A stretch of 64,000 nt of DNA from Liolophura sinensis (GCF_032854445.1 NC_088296.1:22497853-22561852); one strand, 5' to 3'; counted from the first letter of the stretch, positions 1 to 12,560 are shown. Translations and numbers: made by a program. The notes: generated from the letters alone by a model not told the origin.

Positions 1-35
1 TTGTTTACACTTGCTTTGATGTTTATTTCCAACAG

Positions 36-1788
36 GACAAACACAGCTGCCATTACAAATGCCATAGAGAGACAACTGGAGGACTGTTCAACTCAGATTG
101 CCAGAGGGAAGAAGAAGCCCGAGGAACAAAGCTCCTCGTCTGATGCTGTTAAAGAGACTGACAGCAATGTGGCACAGAGTGCAAAAGACAGACGGACTCT
201 TTCACGTCAGTTGTCGCATAAGTCTAATGAAAGAAGTAACTGTGCAACAGATGAAAGAGCAGTATCAAATGGAAGAGTGCCGAAGGAAAAGAGAAGCGCC
301 TCAAAATCAAGTGTAAATGGAAGGTCCAGAAAAGACATAGACAGAACAGAATGTGATGTTAAAGGGAATCTTCAGAATGGTCATTCATACGAAAAAAATG
401 CTGACAAGGACGTAGATCAGCAGAAAAGTTTGAAGTTTACCGTAGGCTACGCCGATGACAAACTGCTAGCCAACCCGGTTCAGGGCTGTGATACTTCATG
501 TCAAACAGTCAGTAGTGAAGCTCGACTTCCTTCAAGTGGAGAATCTCTGAACATTTCTGACTCTGTGTATCTACCTTTGGTCGCTGATATTACCAAAAAT
601 ACTACTCTTTTCCAAACCGAGGAAGACCAGTTCAGATTCCACAGTTTGCCTGCGAATCCCGACGATTTGCAGTATTCTAAACCCAGCGTGACTGGTAACA
701 GAGATGTGATAATGTCTGGAGCGTTACAAAAGGCAAATGGCACTGGACAAGATTACAGACGGCGGAATCGCTCACCTGCTGGTGACGTTTATAGAACTCG
801 ATCAAGTAGTCCCCGTCCCAGACAGAGAGAAGAACGACAATACCAGTCCGCTTCAAGAGAGGCGGGGTATGCGAGATCCGTGAAGAACACACCGGTTTCC
901 GGCTTCATCGAAGACAGAACGGTTGATTTGACTTCGAGGATATCAGAGGTAACACTTGCTCAGGCGGGGCACAAGTCTGTTGGCTCATCTGGTGCCCCAT
1001 GTGACAGTGGAATAGGCACACTGGGTCGTGAAAGACGCTCTGGGTCGGGTATGGCAGGACGTAGGGCTAATACACTTTCTGCGCCTGGAGTAGGCGGAGA
1101 CATGAACCGGGTCGCTTCAAGATCTGATGACCGTAGACCCATGCTCTTCAGACAGAGCTCTGAAAACAGCTTATCTTCGTCTATTCTCACTCAGTACGAA
1201 GATGACTCGAGCGGTCCCAGCACCTACAGATCCACGGTGGAGGACTTTGGGCCTTTAGATTTCGACACGGAAGGAACTTTAACTTCTCTTGGCTTGGGAC
1301 AACGGTCGCCGCGAAAGTACAACCCGGTTCCTGAAAAAGATGTGCCAAGAAGACGTCTTCCGTCAACAAACGACAGCAAGGAGTACTCTTGGAGACGATC
1401 CATGGAGGCTTATCGCGAAACGAATTGCGTAAACACCCGGATAAATCGCGTTGAGAATTCAGCCTCTAGTGCTGACGCATCTACTGCGAAGTCATCCTCA
1501 ACTTTTTCCAACTTCAATTCCCCCGCCATTAAGGAGAGCTACAATCAAGGGAGGGAATCCAATGTATCAGACGCCACCGACGTTTCCTATAATCTACGAT
1601 TGTCGAGTACTTTTGACTCGAGTGTACACGGAGCACGTGAGCAATTGGGACAGTCGTTTATCCCGAACATGGAACCCCCGCGATTGGGAGGCCAAGGGCT
1701 GGGTGAAGCTGTTCGGAGACCGGTACCTGTGATGGGTAGAAGAGTTCAGGACGCAAAGTCCGCTCTATCTGGTCCACAGAAGTCATAA
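36..1788 (+). CDS. 3'-terminal coding exon of a large Ser/Arg-rich protein (partial)
   Basis: The exon opens after a pyrimidine-rich acceptor ending in AACAG at 31-35 and continues a codon from an upstream exon, so the gene starts outside the window. It encodes about 584 residues and ends at TAA 1786-1788. The first ~35 residues look structured and helical (TNTAAITNAIERQLEDC). The rest is low complexity, rich in Ser, Arg, Asp and Asn, with basic Ser-Arg/Pro stretches (RRNRSPAGD, RTRSSSPRPRQREE) and phosphosite-like DSGIGT and RQSSENSLSSS motifs. No catalytic domain, membrane segment or signal is visible. It resembles the disordered C-terminus of a cytoskeletal or scaffold protein. I do not recognise the family. 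The long, non-repetitive open frame and good codon texture make coding very likely. Confidence 0.8.
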
Positions 1789-1855
1789 CACTTGAACTTG
1801 TGAATAAGTTATGAAGAAAAATATCGTGCACATCATAAAAAACAAGAAATTAACA

Positions 1856-1861
1856 AATAAA
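1856..1861 (+). promoter_or_regulatory. Candidate polyadenylation signal of the first gene
   Basis: An AATAAA hexamer lies about 70 bases after the stop codon at 1788 in an A-rich stretch. It would give a short 3' UTR. A longer UTR using later sites is also possible. Confidence 0.5.
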
Positions 1862-2877
1862 TAACTTTATTTATTTTCCATACGCTGTACTCTCTTGTCG
1901 CTTTAGGGAATATTCCATTAATAATCCATTAAGACAGCGGATTCGATTGAAAAGATTTTACTCTATAAACGAAGGTGAACGTCACATAATTTTTCCCCTC
2001 AGAGAGGCAGTGTCAGGGAGAATAGAACAAGTACATGTAACAGTTTCGGGATTTGTATGAAATGATGCCAAACGCGACCTTGCATGGACCACTACAGCAA
2101 GAGAACAAGCTAAATGAAGTGTAGAAATGGATGTTTAAAGCTAAATTACGTATCATTGGTTACGTAAGGCATTTGCCAGGTTTTGGGCCTTTTACCTTGC
2201 AGGATACAAACGAACTGTACAACAGTAGAAATTGATTTTAAGACCAGATTATATCTTCCGCAGATTTCTCTCCAAATGCCCATTAAAAAAATACATATCC
2301 TGCAATGCGGTCGCGACATTGTGACAGTTTGGTGCTACGGTTCATTAACCGAGAAAAAAGATCGTAATTCATTTTCACACATTTACCACATTAGCACAGC
2401 CGTTCCTGTAGATTTCAATGTGATGGAGACATCGAGCCATCGTTGAGGACCTTCACTCAAACAATTAAATTTATTAATTTTAAGTCTGTTATCTGATCGA
2501 TGCTAAAATATTTTTTGCTATCGGAGAAGATTATTCTGTTAAATATTACACGCATATTCCATTAATTCAACATGAAGATTCTATTAGAGTAACACAATAT
2601 TATGTTGAATATGACACAGTATTATGCTATAATATCAGAATACATTCTAGCGTCACTTAGACAACAGACTGTTAACATAATTTAACATTAATTTTTTGTG
2701 TGTTCTACTGTTAGGTTTGTATTGTCACAGGCTACCCGGTACAAATGGCGCGGGACGCCACCTCCAACGTTGATAATTTTGTCTTCATATTTTTGCAGGA
2801 GTAATTGCAATTTTTTTTTTCGCATTGTGAAGTCTTAACAAGATATACCACATGACTTGGTCGATTAGTAGCGATAC
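1862..2877. other. AT-rich intergenic DNA
   Basis: No coding signal or clear repeat was recognised. The open frames here are short and have no domain-like composition. Confidence 0.5.
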
Positions 2878-3018
2878 TGGGTTCAGTTTCACAAGGATGT
2901 CGTACATGTTCGATAATCGCACATAAGGACAATGGTACGGTAATAACGTCGTACAATAAATCGTATGAGAATTGTACGATAAAAAAATGTCGCACGCCGC
3001 TCTGTGAAGCTGGGCTCT
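2878..3018. mobile_element. Short fold-back element (MITE-like), copy 1
   Basis: The left end reads gggttcagtttcacaagg and the right end, reverse-complemented, reads gagcccagcttcacagag, giving an imperfect terminal inverted repeat. The interior repeats tcgtac/gtacga words on both strands. It has no open frame of note. It is probably a non-autonomous DNA transposon remnant, and no target duplication was established. Confidence 0.5.
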
Positions 3019-3036
3019 GGTACCAATATCGATAGA

Positions 3037-3155
3037 GGGGTCCATTTCACAAAACGCCCTCGGCGCTGCGTGCATGCAGCCAGTACCGTAGGTATTATAT
3101 CGCCATGCTAGCTACATGCACGCAGCGCTGCATGCGCTTTGTGAAACCAGCCCCA
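3037..3155. mobile_element. Short fold-back element (MITE-like), copy 2
   Basis: An inverted repeat of almost 50 bases per arm: the left arm begins ggggtccatttcacaaaacg, and the right arm reverse-complemented begins ggggctggtttcacaaagcg. Both continue through gcgctgcgtgcatg. Only about 20 bases separate the arms, so the whole element can form a long hairpin. Its termini resemble those of the element just upstream. Confidence 0.65.
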
Positions 3156-5550
3156 GGTTTACAGTTTATAACTCCATACTTTGCTGTAATTTTTCGATTT
3201 TTTCATTAGCTGGGTAACGTGTGCCCATCGACTAAGTAACCAAAATATCATTGTGATACCAGGTTTAGACTGGTTCCACAACGGACTAGTCTACAGCGCT
3301 CTTGGCCGTCTTGTTCTAAAAGCTTGGTAGTGGAGAAACTCAGTATTAACTACAGTCTGGACTGAAGTCCTATTAGCTTTGTATTGGATAAGGCTGGTCT
3401 AAAGTTTTAAGCCTGGCTTAACTTTTATTACACTTTTGAACCATCTCAGGCCGTTTGTCTTCTCTCGTTGGATAGTATGCAGAGTGTATATTTGTTGTTT
3501 TCACACTGTACCAAGCATATTGTGGATATAGTATGTATATTTTGTCTATACCAGTCTGCTGTAGTTGTGCACATGTAATCTAGATGCACCTGAATCTATC
3601 CTCTCGCACATACGTTGCATATCATTGTTTGCACTGGCTGTATAAATTTATCACCAGATTGTAAATTTCACGATTTATCTAATTTTGTATATTTTGGTTA
3701 TGCATAATAATTTTATATTTCATGCGTATTTGAGTCTTTGTGTTTTTTTCCCACCTTGGACAATTTTATGATGATATCAGCCTGTTATTTGGTATAGTGG
3801 AACCCAGTGAATCCTGGAATGGGTGAATCGAAAAGCAGTAATATAATTATAGACCTACAGTACAGAGAGAAAGACCAGAGCAGCGACGACAGAGTGATAG
3901 CTGGCAAATGTTAACAGGTAACAGGTAAAATACGGCCGCTTAATTTACTTCAGGTAGGGTTTTATTATAACTGCGTGTACATTTAAATGTGTAAATAGTA
4001 GTAAATTAAATAGTAGTAGATAACTTTAACTGATGTGACATCCTTTACAGGCATGAGGTGGACACATCGGTGTAAGGTATAAATGATGTGCATTTGGGGT
4101 ATGCGTCTCGCGTACCCCTCAGTGTGAGGTATAGAGGAGATGTAGACAGCATCTATATTATCTGAGGTGTACAGTATCTCAAGTTCACATCAGCCTTATG
4201 TCTATACCTAAGATATACCTAAAGAACATAAAACAGTATTTGAATTTGAGATGATATACCTCAAATACACCATAGCAACTTTGAAAAATATCAACACTTA
4301 GACATGTAAGACGATGTACCTAGGTTCATCTCAGAAACTTTGAAAGTTTTTGAAAATAATTAAGTGATCGTGTACCTGGGTACATCTCAGTCACTTTTTA
4401 TAAATTTTAACATAAGAGATAAGATTCAGCCATGTTACTTCAAACAAAATGGTGACCACAAAATTACCAAAGTTTTTTTGTCCAAAAATAAAAAAAATGT
4501 TTACAAAATAAATATAAGCCTTCGTCTCAACCAATACACACTTGCCATTCAGTGTGCAAATACTGACCAACCACGGAGCACCGATACACGTATATTTGTC
4601 CGTCATAATTCAAAGATGGCTGCCCTTAACAATGTGCATATCCCAGGCTGTGGGAAAAGAACCCTGTTGTGCCCTGACTGATACATCCTGGGCCTGAATT
4701 TGTAAAGTGAGAGCACATACAAACATCTAAAGTACATAGAAAAGGAGTAGCACTAAATTTTGCTCAAGCACCTGGAAAGCATGTAGGCTACATCACCGTT
4801 GTTGTTGTAAATCAACTGCATCAACTGCAATTTACAGATACTGTAAACATACTAACTTACAACTTAAATTTATCTATAATTTATACAGCCTTTAGCTAAG
4901 TGTGTTGGGATTGTTTTGTCAAAATGAAAGTGAAACAGTGCTCTAAATGTTACACTCAGGATACGCTCAGGTACATTCAACTTGCGGATAGCATATAGGC
5001 CTACCTGAGTTATACCCCCAGCTATACCTCAGATACACCTCAGACATCATCTTTTTACCAACCACAGTACCTCAGACACACCTGACATACACCTGACATA
5101 TTCCCCTAAGTATTGTAGTTCTTTACAACAATAATAATAAAAAATGTCAATTTTCGGAACAATTCACATCTACAAGTGTACATGGGGTTAGGGTTAACAA
5201 GTCATACACATCTTCGGTACAGGTGAAGAGACGTAGCCTAATTTTAGCTTCTAATAACAAAAGGTGTTGCATTTTAAGGAAAAACCATGGCAAATGAACA
5301 AAATGTAATATCCCAGATGCATAGAGTATTAACTTAGAAGGGCTAGTGCAGACAGCCCTGAAATTTTTACTTTTGCCATGAGCCATGGAATATTTTAATA
5401 TTCAGTATAACACTGTGGCAGTATAATACTGCCACAGAGGCATTTAGGTTGTTGATACGTACTATAAATTTCTATTTTGCATCCAGTTAAAATATATCAG
5501 ACTGTTGATTGTTTTGGATAGAAATGAAAACTTTTTGCCCAGCGTTATTA
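3156..5550. other. Intergenic DNA with degenerate short repeats
   Basis: No gene was seen. Around 4060-4400 and 4970-5110 there are imperfect reiterations of words such as gtacctgggtacatctcag and acctcagacacacctgacat, suggesting a very old tandem array. The stretch 3870-4010 carries a copy of dispersed repeat family E (see 30850). Confidence 0.45.
3870..4010 (+). repeat. Dispersed repeat family E copy
   Basis: It contains accagagcagcgacgacag, then a tcaggtagggttttatt block and aatgtgtaaatagtag. The same order of words occurs in the copies at 26325, 30850, 44030, 49385 and 63160. It is diverged. Confidence 0.5.
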
Positions 5551-5554
5551 CCCA

Positions 5555-7193
5555 TCTCTCTGGAGGGTACGATTTCACTTCCTATGTTATGCTATGTCAC
5601 TATGCTATGAAGTATTAATTATTTGTTCTATGTGGGCATTCCAAGTTAAATGCTTATCGAGTATTACCCCAAGATACCGGAAAGAATTTGATATTTTCAT
5701 GGGCAAATTGTCAAGTTTGACAACCACATCCTTAACAGGCTTCTTAAAATGACGCCTTCAGTCATTTAAACCCCTATTTGTTACGCCATTCCATGATGGC
5801 ATCTATTCCTTGCTAAATATATCTCCTGCAAACATTGATATTTCGAGAACGAATCCATACAGCTTTATCATCAGCAAACAGTGAACATTTAAGGCCAGGA
5901 GGGATAGATTCCGGGAGATCATTAATAGCTATATTAAAAAGAGGAGGTGACAAAACACTCCCCAGCGGCACCCCATTCTCTACAGGACGAAGGTGAGAGA
6001 AAAGCCGACCGACACAACTTGAATAAAACGATCAGATAAAAAATCTCTTATCCATCTTCACATTTTTCCACTTATACCAATATTCTTCAGTTTCATCAAC
6101 ACACCTGTCCCCTAGACCATATCATATGCCTTTTCATTGTAAAAAAAAAAAAAAAAAAAAAAAATCCCCCCCCCCCTCAGCAAATAAATACTCTTTAGCT
6201 GAAAAACAGTTTCGAGTGTTATCACATGATGAGCTGCACACCTGTCAAACCGGAATCCACTCTGTACAGAGGCCATAGCATTATTTTTAGTTAAGAAATA
6301 TATTAGAAGGGATTAATGATTCTTTCCATAGTTCTACAGATGCATGACGTTAGAGCTATGGGCCGATGTGAAGATGGGAGAGAATCATCTTTTCCAGGTT
6401 AGGGACCGGGAATGACTACAGCTCTTCCATGCGTAACTTTATACTTGAGCATATAGTATTATACAACAACAGTAAGTGTTAAAGTAGCGGTCAGGTAAGT
6501 TTCCAATCATTGCATACATAATGCCATCTTCTCCAGGGGAAGAACCCGCATGCGAAGTTAAAGCCTGTTTCAGTTTTGTAATAATTTCTAAAGTCGTCAT
6601 TAATAGGCATGACATCAAAGGCTATATTATTGAAAGGGTGCAAGTCTTCATCATCATTTTTTGTGGGACAAAATCTAGATTATAGTTGTCCGAACTGGAT
6701 ACAAAAGAGAACGTATCAACCAGTATATTAGCTTTGTCCTCATTGGACACATTTTCTGCCCCATCAGGTATAATTGTGAGAATATTACGTTTAGTTCTTA
6801 ACTTTATTCCACACAGATTTGATGGCAGCATTGACATTAAGACTAGAACAAAACTTTCGCCAGTATTCTTCCTGCGTTCGCTTGATGGTGCAGTGCTATA
6901 GCTTTAGATTTCTTGTATAATATATTTAATGTACGTCGCGTTCGGTTCTTCCGGCGCTGGCGCTTTTTGATAGCTGCTGAACACTCACTCATCCATCCAC
7001 CACGGCACCGGCATCTTGGGGTGGACTACTCCGGATGATTTTGAAATAAAATTATTGGCCGCAGTGGACATAGCTTTAAGTATAATGTTAGTAAATATAT
7101 AAATATCTTCATTATAATAAAGATCTATAAAGATCCCGATCGGCTTTATGTACTTTCCATCTTGAGGGTTGACCCAGGCTATTAACATGAGGA
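5555..7193 (-). pseudogene. Degenerate non-LTR retrotransposon, reverse transcriptase part
   Basis: Read on the minus strand with frame changes, the sequence shows typical non-LTR blocks in order. A VPWWMDEC..AIKKR pre-RT motif lies near 6990, then EDKANILVDTFS near 6720. SSPGEDGIMY (6530), QSGFRFDRCA (6250), EKAYDMVW (6120), a GVPLGSVLSPPLFNIAINDL block (5930-5980) and LFADDK (5870) follow. LFADD is the catalytic palm motif. Frameshifts, stops and an A/T homopolymer at 6139-6163 show that it is dead. The clade (Jockey/I/CR1-like) cannot be settled by eye. It continues beyond the inserted SINE at 7194-7490. Confidence 0.75.
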
Positions 7194-7490
7194 GAGTGAG
7201 TGAGTGCTTGGGGTTTAACGTCGTGCTTAACGATTTTTGAGTCATGTGCCTCCTTGTTGCAGGACAGATTTCCACTGCTCTTTTATCTGGTGCTGCTTCA
7301 TTGAGACGCCTCACCGAAGGCAAGTAAACAGCCCCGCCCGAGCCATTATACTGATACGCGTCAACCAGTCGTTGCACTCTTCATGCTGACTGCCAAGCGA
7401 GGAAGTTACAACTTCCTCTTTGAAAGGCTTAGGTGTGACTCGACCCAGGATTGACTCTGGATCTACCACTCCCGAAGCGGACGCTCGAAA
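7194..7490 (-). mobile_element. SINE family B insertion
   Basis: It runs from gagtgagtgagtgcttgggg to a tRNA-like head near 7440-7490, where GGATCTACCACTCCCGAAGC reads on the minus strand as a tRNA anticodon-arm/T-arm copy. It is inserted into the non-LTR element and separates that element's endonuclease and RT parts. The promoter head lies at the high-coordinate end, so the SINE is on the minus strand. Confidence 0.8.
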
Positions 7491-7800
7491 GATGTGGAGA
7501 AAAACATGTACATAGAATAAATTGGGTAATGGTCACTGTCAAAAGGAGAGGTCCTATACAAAGACCAGTTATAATTAAGACTAATATCAGATGTACATAT
7601 TTCAAGGTCTAATGCTGACGCATTGCCTGTACAAGGGTCTATATGTGTTCCTGTACCACCATTTGAAATAACTACATCATTTTCTTGGATAAAATCTACA
7701 ACTGTTTTCCCATTAGTTTTTCCGTATTATGCACCAGTCTACTTAAGCAACGTTTTAAGGTGTGCAATTGTAATCTATAAACATCTGATCATGGTATATC
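7491..7800 (-). pseudogene. Degenerate non-LTR retrotransposon, endonuclease part
   Basis: The minus-strand translation gives TVVDFIQENDVVISNGGTGT followed by SALDLEICTSD and SDHYPI. These are the conserved C-terminal blocks of the AP-endonuclease domain of non-LTR elements, SDHYPI carrying the catalytic His. It is the 5' part of the same element found at 5555-7193. Confidence 0.7.
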
Positions 7801-9407
7801 ATGGTATTTTGCTAAGTTAGGTAAAAATGACACGAGTTCTAGAAACTCGTGTGTCGTCTCCCACCTTCCTTAATTAATATCTCCGCCGGCACGCGGTAAT
7901 ACACTACTGTCCAGCCATTGTTAGCAGACGGCTACATGTATGTTTTAAGACTGAAGAACATAAAGTTGTCCGTCATTTCAAGTCAAAGATAATTTTGATA
8001 ATTCTTTACGCTATTAGAATTGATCAAAGTTCAAATGTCATGATTTCTACGAGCCATTTTAATGTGTTTTGATATACATGCATCTTCCCACAAGCGCGAT
8101 ATATTTATTTGATTTGCCATGCTTTATCTCTTAATATCTTGATGCATGCCTTCTGTATAATCGCAATTATATCGAATTATTATATCGAAATTTCTTTTTG
8201 CTAATTTTGCAGCTGTTACGTCCACACTTCGCGCTCATCGAGTGACTTCACAGCTTCATTCCAGCAGTAAATCATATCATCATTCACAAGGCACGAGAGG
8301 CGGATTAACTAAACTCAGCGCTTCCCTGCACATAGGCAGTTAGGCAGTACATGCACTATGGTTTATCAGTCACGACTAAACCTCACCGATGCAGAGTTAA
8401 TGAGTCTTCTTCATACATATATATTTGGTTGGTGATTTACGCCGCACTCAAGAATGTTTCACTTATACGAGGGCGGTCAGCATTATGGTGGGAGGAAACA
8501 GGGCAGGGTCCAAGAGAAACCCACGACCATCCGCATACCATATCCACGACCATGTTGTGGAGGCCAACAAGCTATACGAGATCACATCTCTTTTCCAGAG
8601 TCTCCTCTCTGGCTTCTTTCACAACCTTAGTTAAAATTTGAACCATGTAAACCCAAGAAAGCAGACAGGAGGACCAGGAATTAGATGAAGAGGAAACAAA
8701 GTACACCCGAGAATAAACAACTCATGTAACATGTGGGCCCGGAATCAGAAAAAAACGAAATTGTCCACACCTGAGGAAACACAAATCAGGTAGCCTAACA
8801 TCTGGATCAGGTGTCAGGCAGTGGGAACGCCCCACAGCAGAGAAGATGGGTACATTTACGGACAAGGTATCGGAGACGAAATCCACGACACCTGAGAAGA
8901 CATTAGAAAGAGCGGAAAACCCGCTCTCCCGAGAAGATACAAATCAGGTAATGTGAGGACTCGCTATTGAAAAGAGAGGAAACCCAGCCCTACTGATAAG
9001 ATACCCATCAGATAACTTAAATAAGTTGAATATAAAAATGGTATACGTAAAAAAATTGTGTAACGATATTACATACGGTTCATGATTTTCAGTGTGTAGT
9101 ATCACATTTCGCTGACACTAACTCAACCATTCTGTGGAGAATTACATAATACACAATCATTCATTTTTATTTAGCATATTTCTCAGAAGTTGGAACACAA
9201 AGAAGAAAAAAATGGCAAAATAGAACTGAATATTACATGTAGATGAATACAAATACAACTGACACCAAAATAACAGAAAGCAGATGCAATGCGCTAGTTT
9301 TGCAGATGCACTAATACATGACCTCATAATCGTGACCACAGGTTGTCATAGCTACAGCACTAGTGATGACGCCTCTTCTTAAAGTAAACCAGGGATCAGG
9401 TTCTCTT
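7801..9407. other. Intergenic DNA
   Basis: No gene is seen. A truncated SINE A lies at 8427-8536. From 8640 to 9000 there is an old, irregular tandem of words like acccgagaagatacaaatca and gaggaaaccca. Confidence 0.5.
8427..8536 (-). mobile_element. SINE family A, truncated copy
   Basis: It matches the tail half of family A: ggttggtgatttacgccgca, then actcaagaatgtttcactta, then tatggtgggaggaaacaggg. The tRNA head half is missing. Confidence 0.75.
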
Positions 9408-10043
9408 CACTACCATGTGTCCTGTTCTCACAGTACTCCTGTTGATTTTTATACATGGGATAAACATCACCCAGACATTAAAGGGTACACTACCATGTGT
9501 CCTGTTCTCACAGTACTCCTGCTGATTTTTATACATGGGATAAACATCACCCAGACATTAAAGGGTACACTACCATGTGTCCTGTTCTCACAGTACTCCT
9601 GCTGATTTTTATACATGAGATAAACATCACCCAGACACTAAAGGGTACACTACCATGTGTCCTGTTCTCACAGTACTCCTGCTGATTTTTATACATGGGA
9701 TAAACATCACCCAGGCACTAAAAGGTACACTACCATGTGTCCTGTTCTCACAGTACTCCTGCTGATTTTTATACATGGGATAAACATCACCCAGACATTA
9801 AAGGGTACACTACCATGTGTCCTGTTCTCACAGTACTCCAGCTGATTTTTATACATGAGATAAACATCACCCAGACACTAAAGGGTACACTACCATGTGT
9901 CCTGTTCTCACAGTACTCCTGCTGATTTTTATACATGGGATAAACATCACCCAGGCACTAAAAGGTACACTACCATGTGTCCTGTTCTCACAGTACTCCT
10001 GCTGATTTTTATACATGGGATAAACATCACCCAGACACTAAAG
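9408..10043. repeat. 80-bp tandem array, about 8 units
   Basis: The unit starts cactaccatgtgtcctgttc and ends cagacattaaagggta. Variant bases (gagata versus gggata; agacatta, agacacta, aggcacta) recur every third unit, giving a 240-bp higher-order repeat. Short open frames arise because each unit contains few stops. They carry no domain and are not taken as genes. A more diverged ninth unit lies at 10064-10154. Confidence 0.9.
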
Positions 10044-10379
10044 AATACACACACACACACTAGCCCTGATCTAACATTACACCTGCTGATTTATACACTT
10101 CGGGTAAATATCAGGCAGACACCAAAGGGTACACTACCATGTGTCCTGTTCTAACTGCATGTACACATGCTGGTATGTAACTCTGCAATGTACTTTCTCT
10201 TAAAAAAAACAAAACAAAACATACTGTTGTATACACTACATTTTTATTTATACTTTAGCAAACCATGCTCTATATAGCTTACATTGGCTTTAAATTTCTT
10301 AAAATATCCTACTGAATTCCTTTTGACTTCTCAGCCCACTGTATAATTTACAAGAACCATACACTATTTTATGTCACAC

Positions 10380-12560
10380 ATTAGGTTGTGTCCTCTGTAC
10401 ACACCACACGGTATACATCATATTAGTTTGTGTCTTCTGTACACACTCTATTGTATACCTCCCTTTAGTTTGTTTCTTCTGTACATACCCTAGTGTATAC
10501 CTCACATTAGTCTGTGTCTTCTGTGCAGACCCTATTGTATACCTCACATATTAATTTGTTTTATCAGGGCACACTCTACTGGATATGTCACATTAGTTTG
10601 TGTCTTCTGTGTACACCCTACTGTACACCTTACAGTAGTCTGTGTCTTTTGTACACATCCAACTGTATACCTCACATCAGTTTATATCCTACTTACACAC
10701 CCTTCTGTATACCTTACATTAGCCTGTGTCCACTGTGCAGACCCTTTTGTACGCCTCACTTTAGTTTGTTTTTTCTTGGCACACTCTACTGTATACCTCA
10801 CATTAGTTTGTGTCTTCTATGTACACCCTATAGTATACCTCACATCAGTCTGTGGCTTCCATGCAGACCCTAGTGTATACCTCAAACCCTACTGTAGACA
10901 TCATATTACTCTGTGTGTTTTGCGCACTTCCTACCATATATCTCACATTAGTTTATGGCCTTTGTCTGGACCCTGCTGTATACCTGATGTAATATGTATT
11001 ATTAGTTTGTATCTTTTGTGCCCTATTGCATGCCTCACATGAGTTTGTATCTTTTGTGCCTACCCTACTGCATGCCTCACGAGTTTGTATCTTTTGTGCC
11101 TTACCTATTGCATGCCTCACATGAGTTTGTATCTTTTGTGCCTTCCCTATTGCATGCCTCACCTTAGTTTGGGGGTTGTGGAAACTCTTGTGAAAACTTT
11201 AATGGATGTCTGACATAAGCTTATATGTTTTGTACACACCCTAATGCATGGCTTACATAAGTCTGTGGCTTCTGTGCACACTCTAGTGCATGGCTTACAT
11301 TAGTCTATATCTTCTGTGCACACCCTAATGCATGGCTTACATAAGTCTGTGGCTTCTGTGCACACTCTAATGCATGGCTCACATTAGTCTATATCTTCTG
11401 TGCACACCCTAATGCATGGCTTACATAAGTCTGTGGCTTCTGTGCACACTCTAATGCATGGCTTACATAAGTCTGTGGCTTCTGTGCACACCCTAATGCA
11501 TGGCTCACATTAGTCTATATCTTATGTGCACACCCTAATGCATGGCTTACATAAGTCTGTGGCTTCTGTGCACACCCTAATGCATGGCTTACATAAGTCT
11601 GTGGCTTCTGTGCACACCCTAATGCATGGCTCACATTAGTCTATATCTTATGTGCACACCCTAATGCATGGCTTACATAAGTCTGTGGCTTCTGTGCACA
11701 CCCTAATGCATGGCTTACATAAGTCTGTGGCTTTTGTACACACCCTAATGCATGGCTTACATAAGTCTGTGGCTTCTGTGCACACTCTAATGCATGGCTT
11801 ACATAAGTCTGTGGCTTCTGTGCACACCCTAATGCATGGCTCACATTAGTCTATATCTTATGTGCACACCCTAATGCATGGCTTACATAAGTCTGTGGCT
11901 TCTGTGCACACCCTAATGCATGGCTTACATAAGTCTGTGGCTTCTGTGCACACCCTAATGTATGGCTCACATTAGTCTATATCTTATGTGCACACCCTAA
12001 TGCATGGCTTACATAAGTCTGTGGCTTCTGTGCACACCCTAATGCATGGCTTACATAAGTCTGTGGCTTCTGTGCACACCCTAATGCATGGCTTACATAA
12101 GTCTATATCTTCTGTGCACACCCTAATGCATGGCTTACATAAGTCTGTGGCTTCTGTGCACACCCTAATGCATGGCTTACATAAGTCTGTGGCTTCTGTG
12201 CACAATCCCACATTGTTGTTTTCTCTTCCGTGTACCTGATATTAGTTTGTATCTGTTTTGCCCACCCTATGGCATGCTTCACATTAGTTTGTCAGTTTTT
12301 TGAAAACCCTAATGCAAGCCTCACCTTAGTTTGTATCTGTTGTGGACATCTCAATGGGTGGCTGTCATAAGTTTATGTTTTGTGCACACCCTAATGCATG
12401 CCTTGCATTTGTATGTGTCTTCTGTGCACACACTACTACACACCTGGCATTACTTTGTGTCTTTTGCCCACACCCTACTGTAAACCTGACATCAGTTTGT
12501 GTTTTGTTCACACCCTTGCGTACACCTCATACCATTTGTGCTTTTTGTACGTTCTTCTCA
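10380..12560. repeat. 42-bp minisatellite, about 50 units
   Basis: The consensus unit is cacaccctaatgcatggctt plus acataagtctgtggcttctg plus tg. From about 11215 to 12207 the units are nearly identical, with an interspersed variant carrying tcacattagtctatatctta. Toward both edges (10380-11200, 12210-12560) the units drift, with tgtatacctcacattag forms. As 42 is a multiple of three, both strands stay open over long runs with a 14-residue period. These frames are repeat artefacts. Confidence 0.9.

Noticed and set aside
4364-4681. 105-codon plus-strand frame
   Set aside because: AT-rich, low-complexity composition, no splice or domain evidence, and it overlaps degenerate repeats.
6686-6901. Plus-strand frame of 71 codons
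   Set aside because: It is the antisense shadow of the non-LTR element's minus-strand coding remnant.
9363-10154. Series of 62-85-codon frames starting MSCSHSTPADFYTW
   Set aside because: They are the same 80-bp unit read repeatedly in shifting frames.
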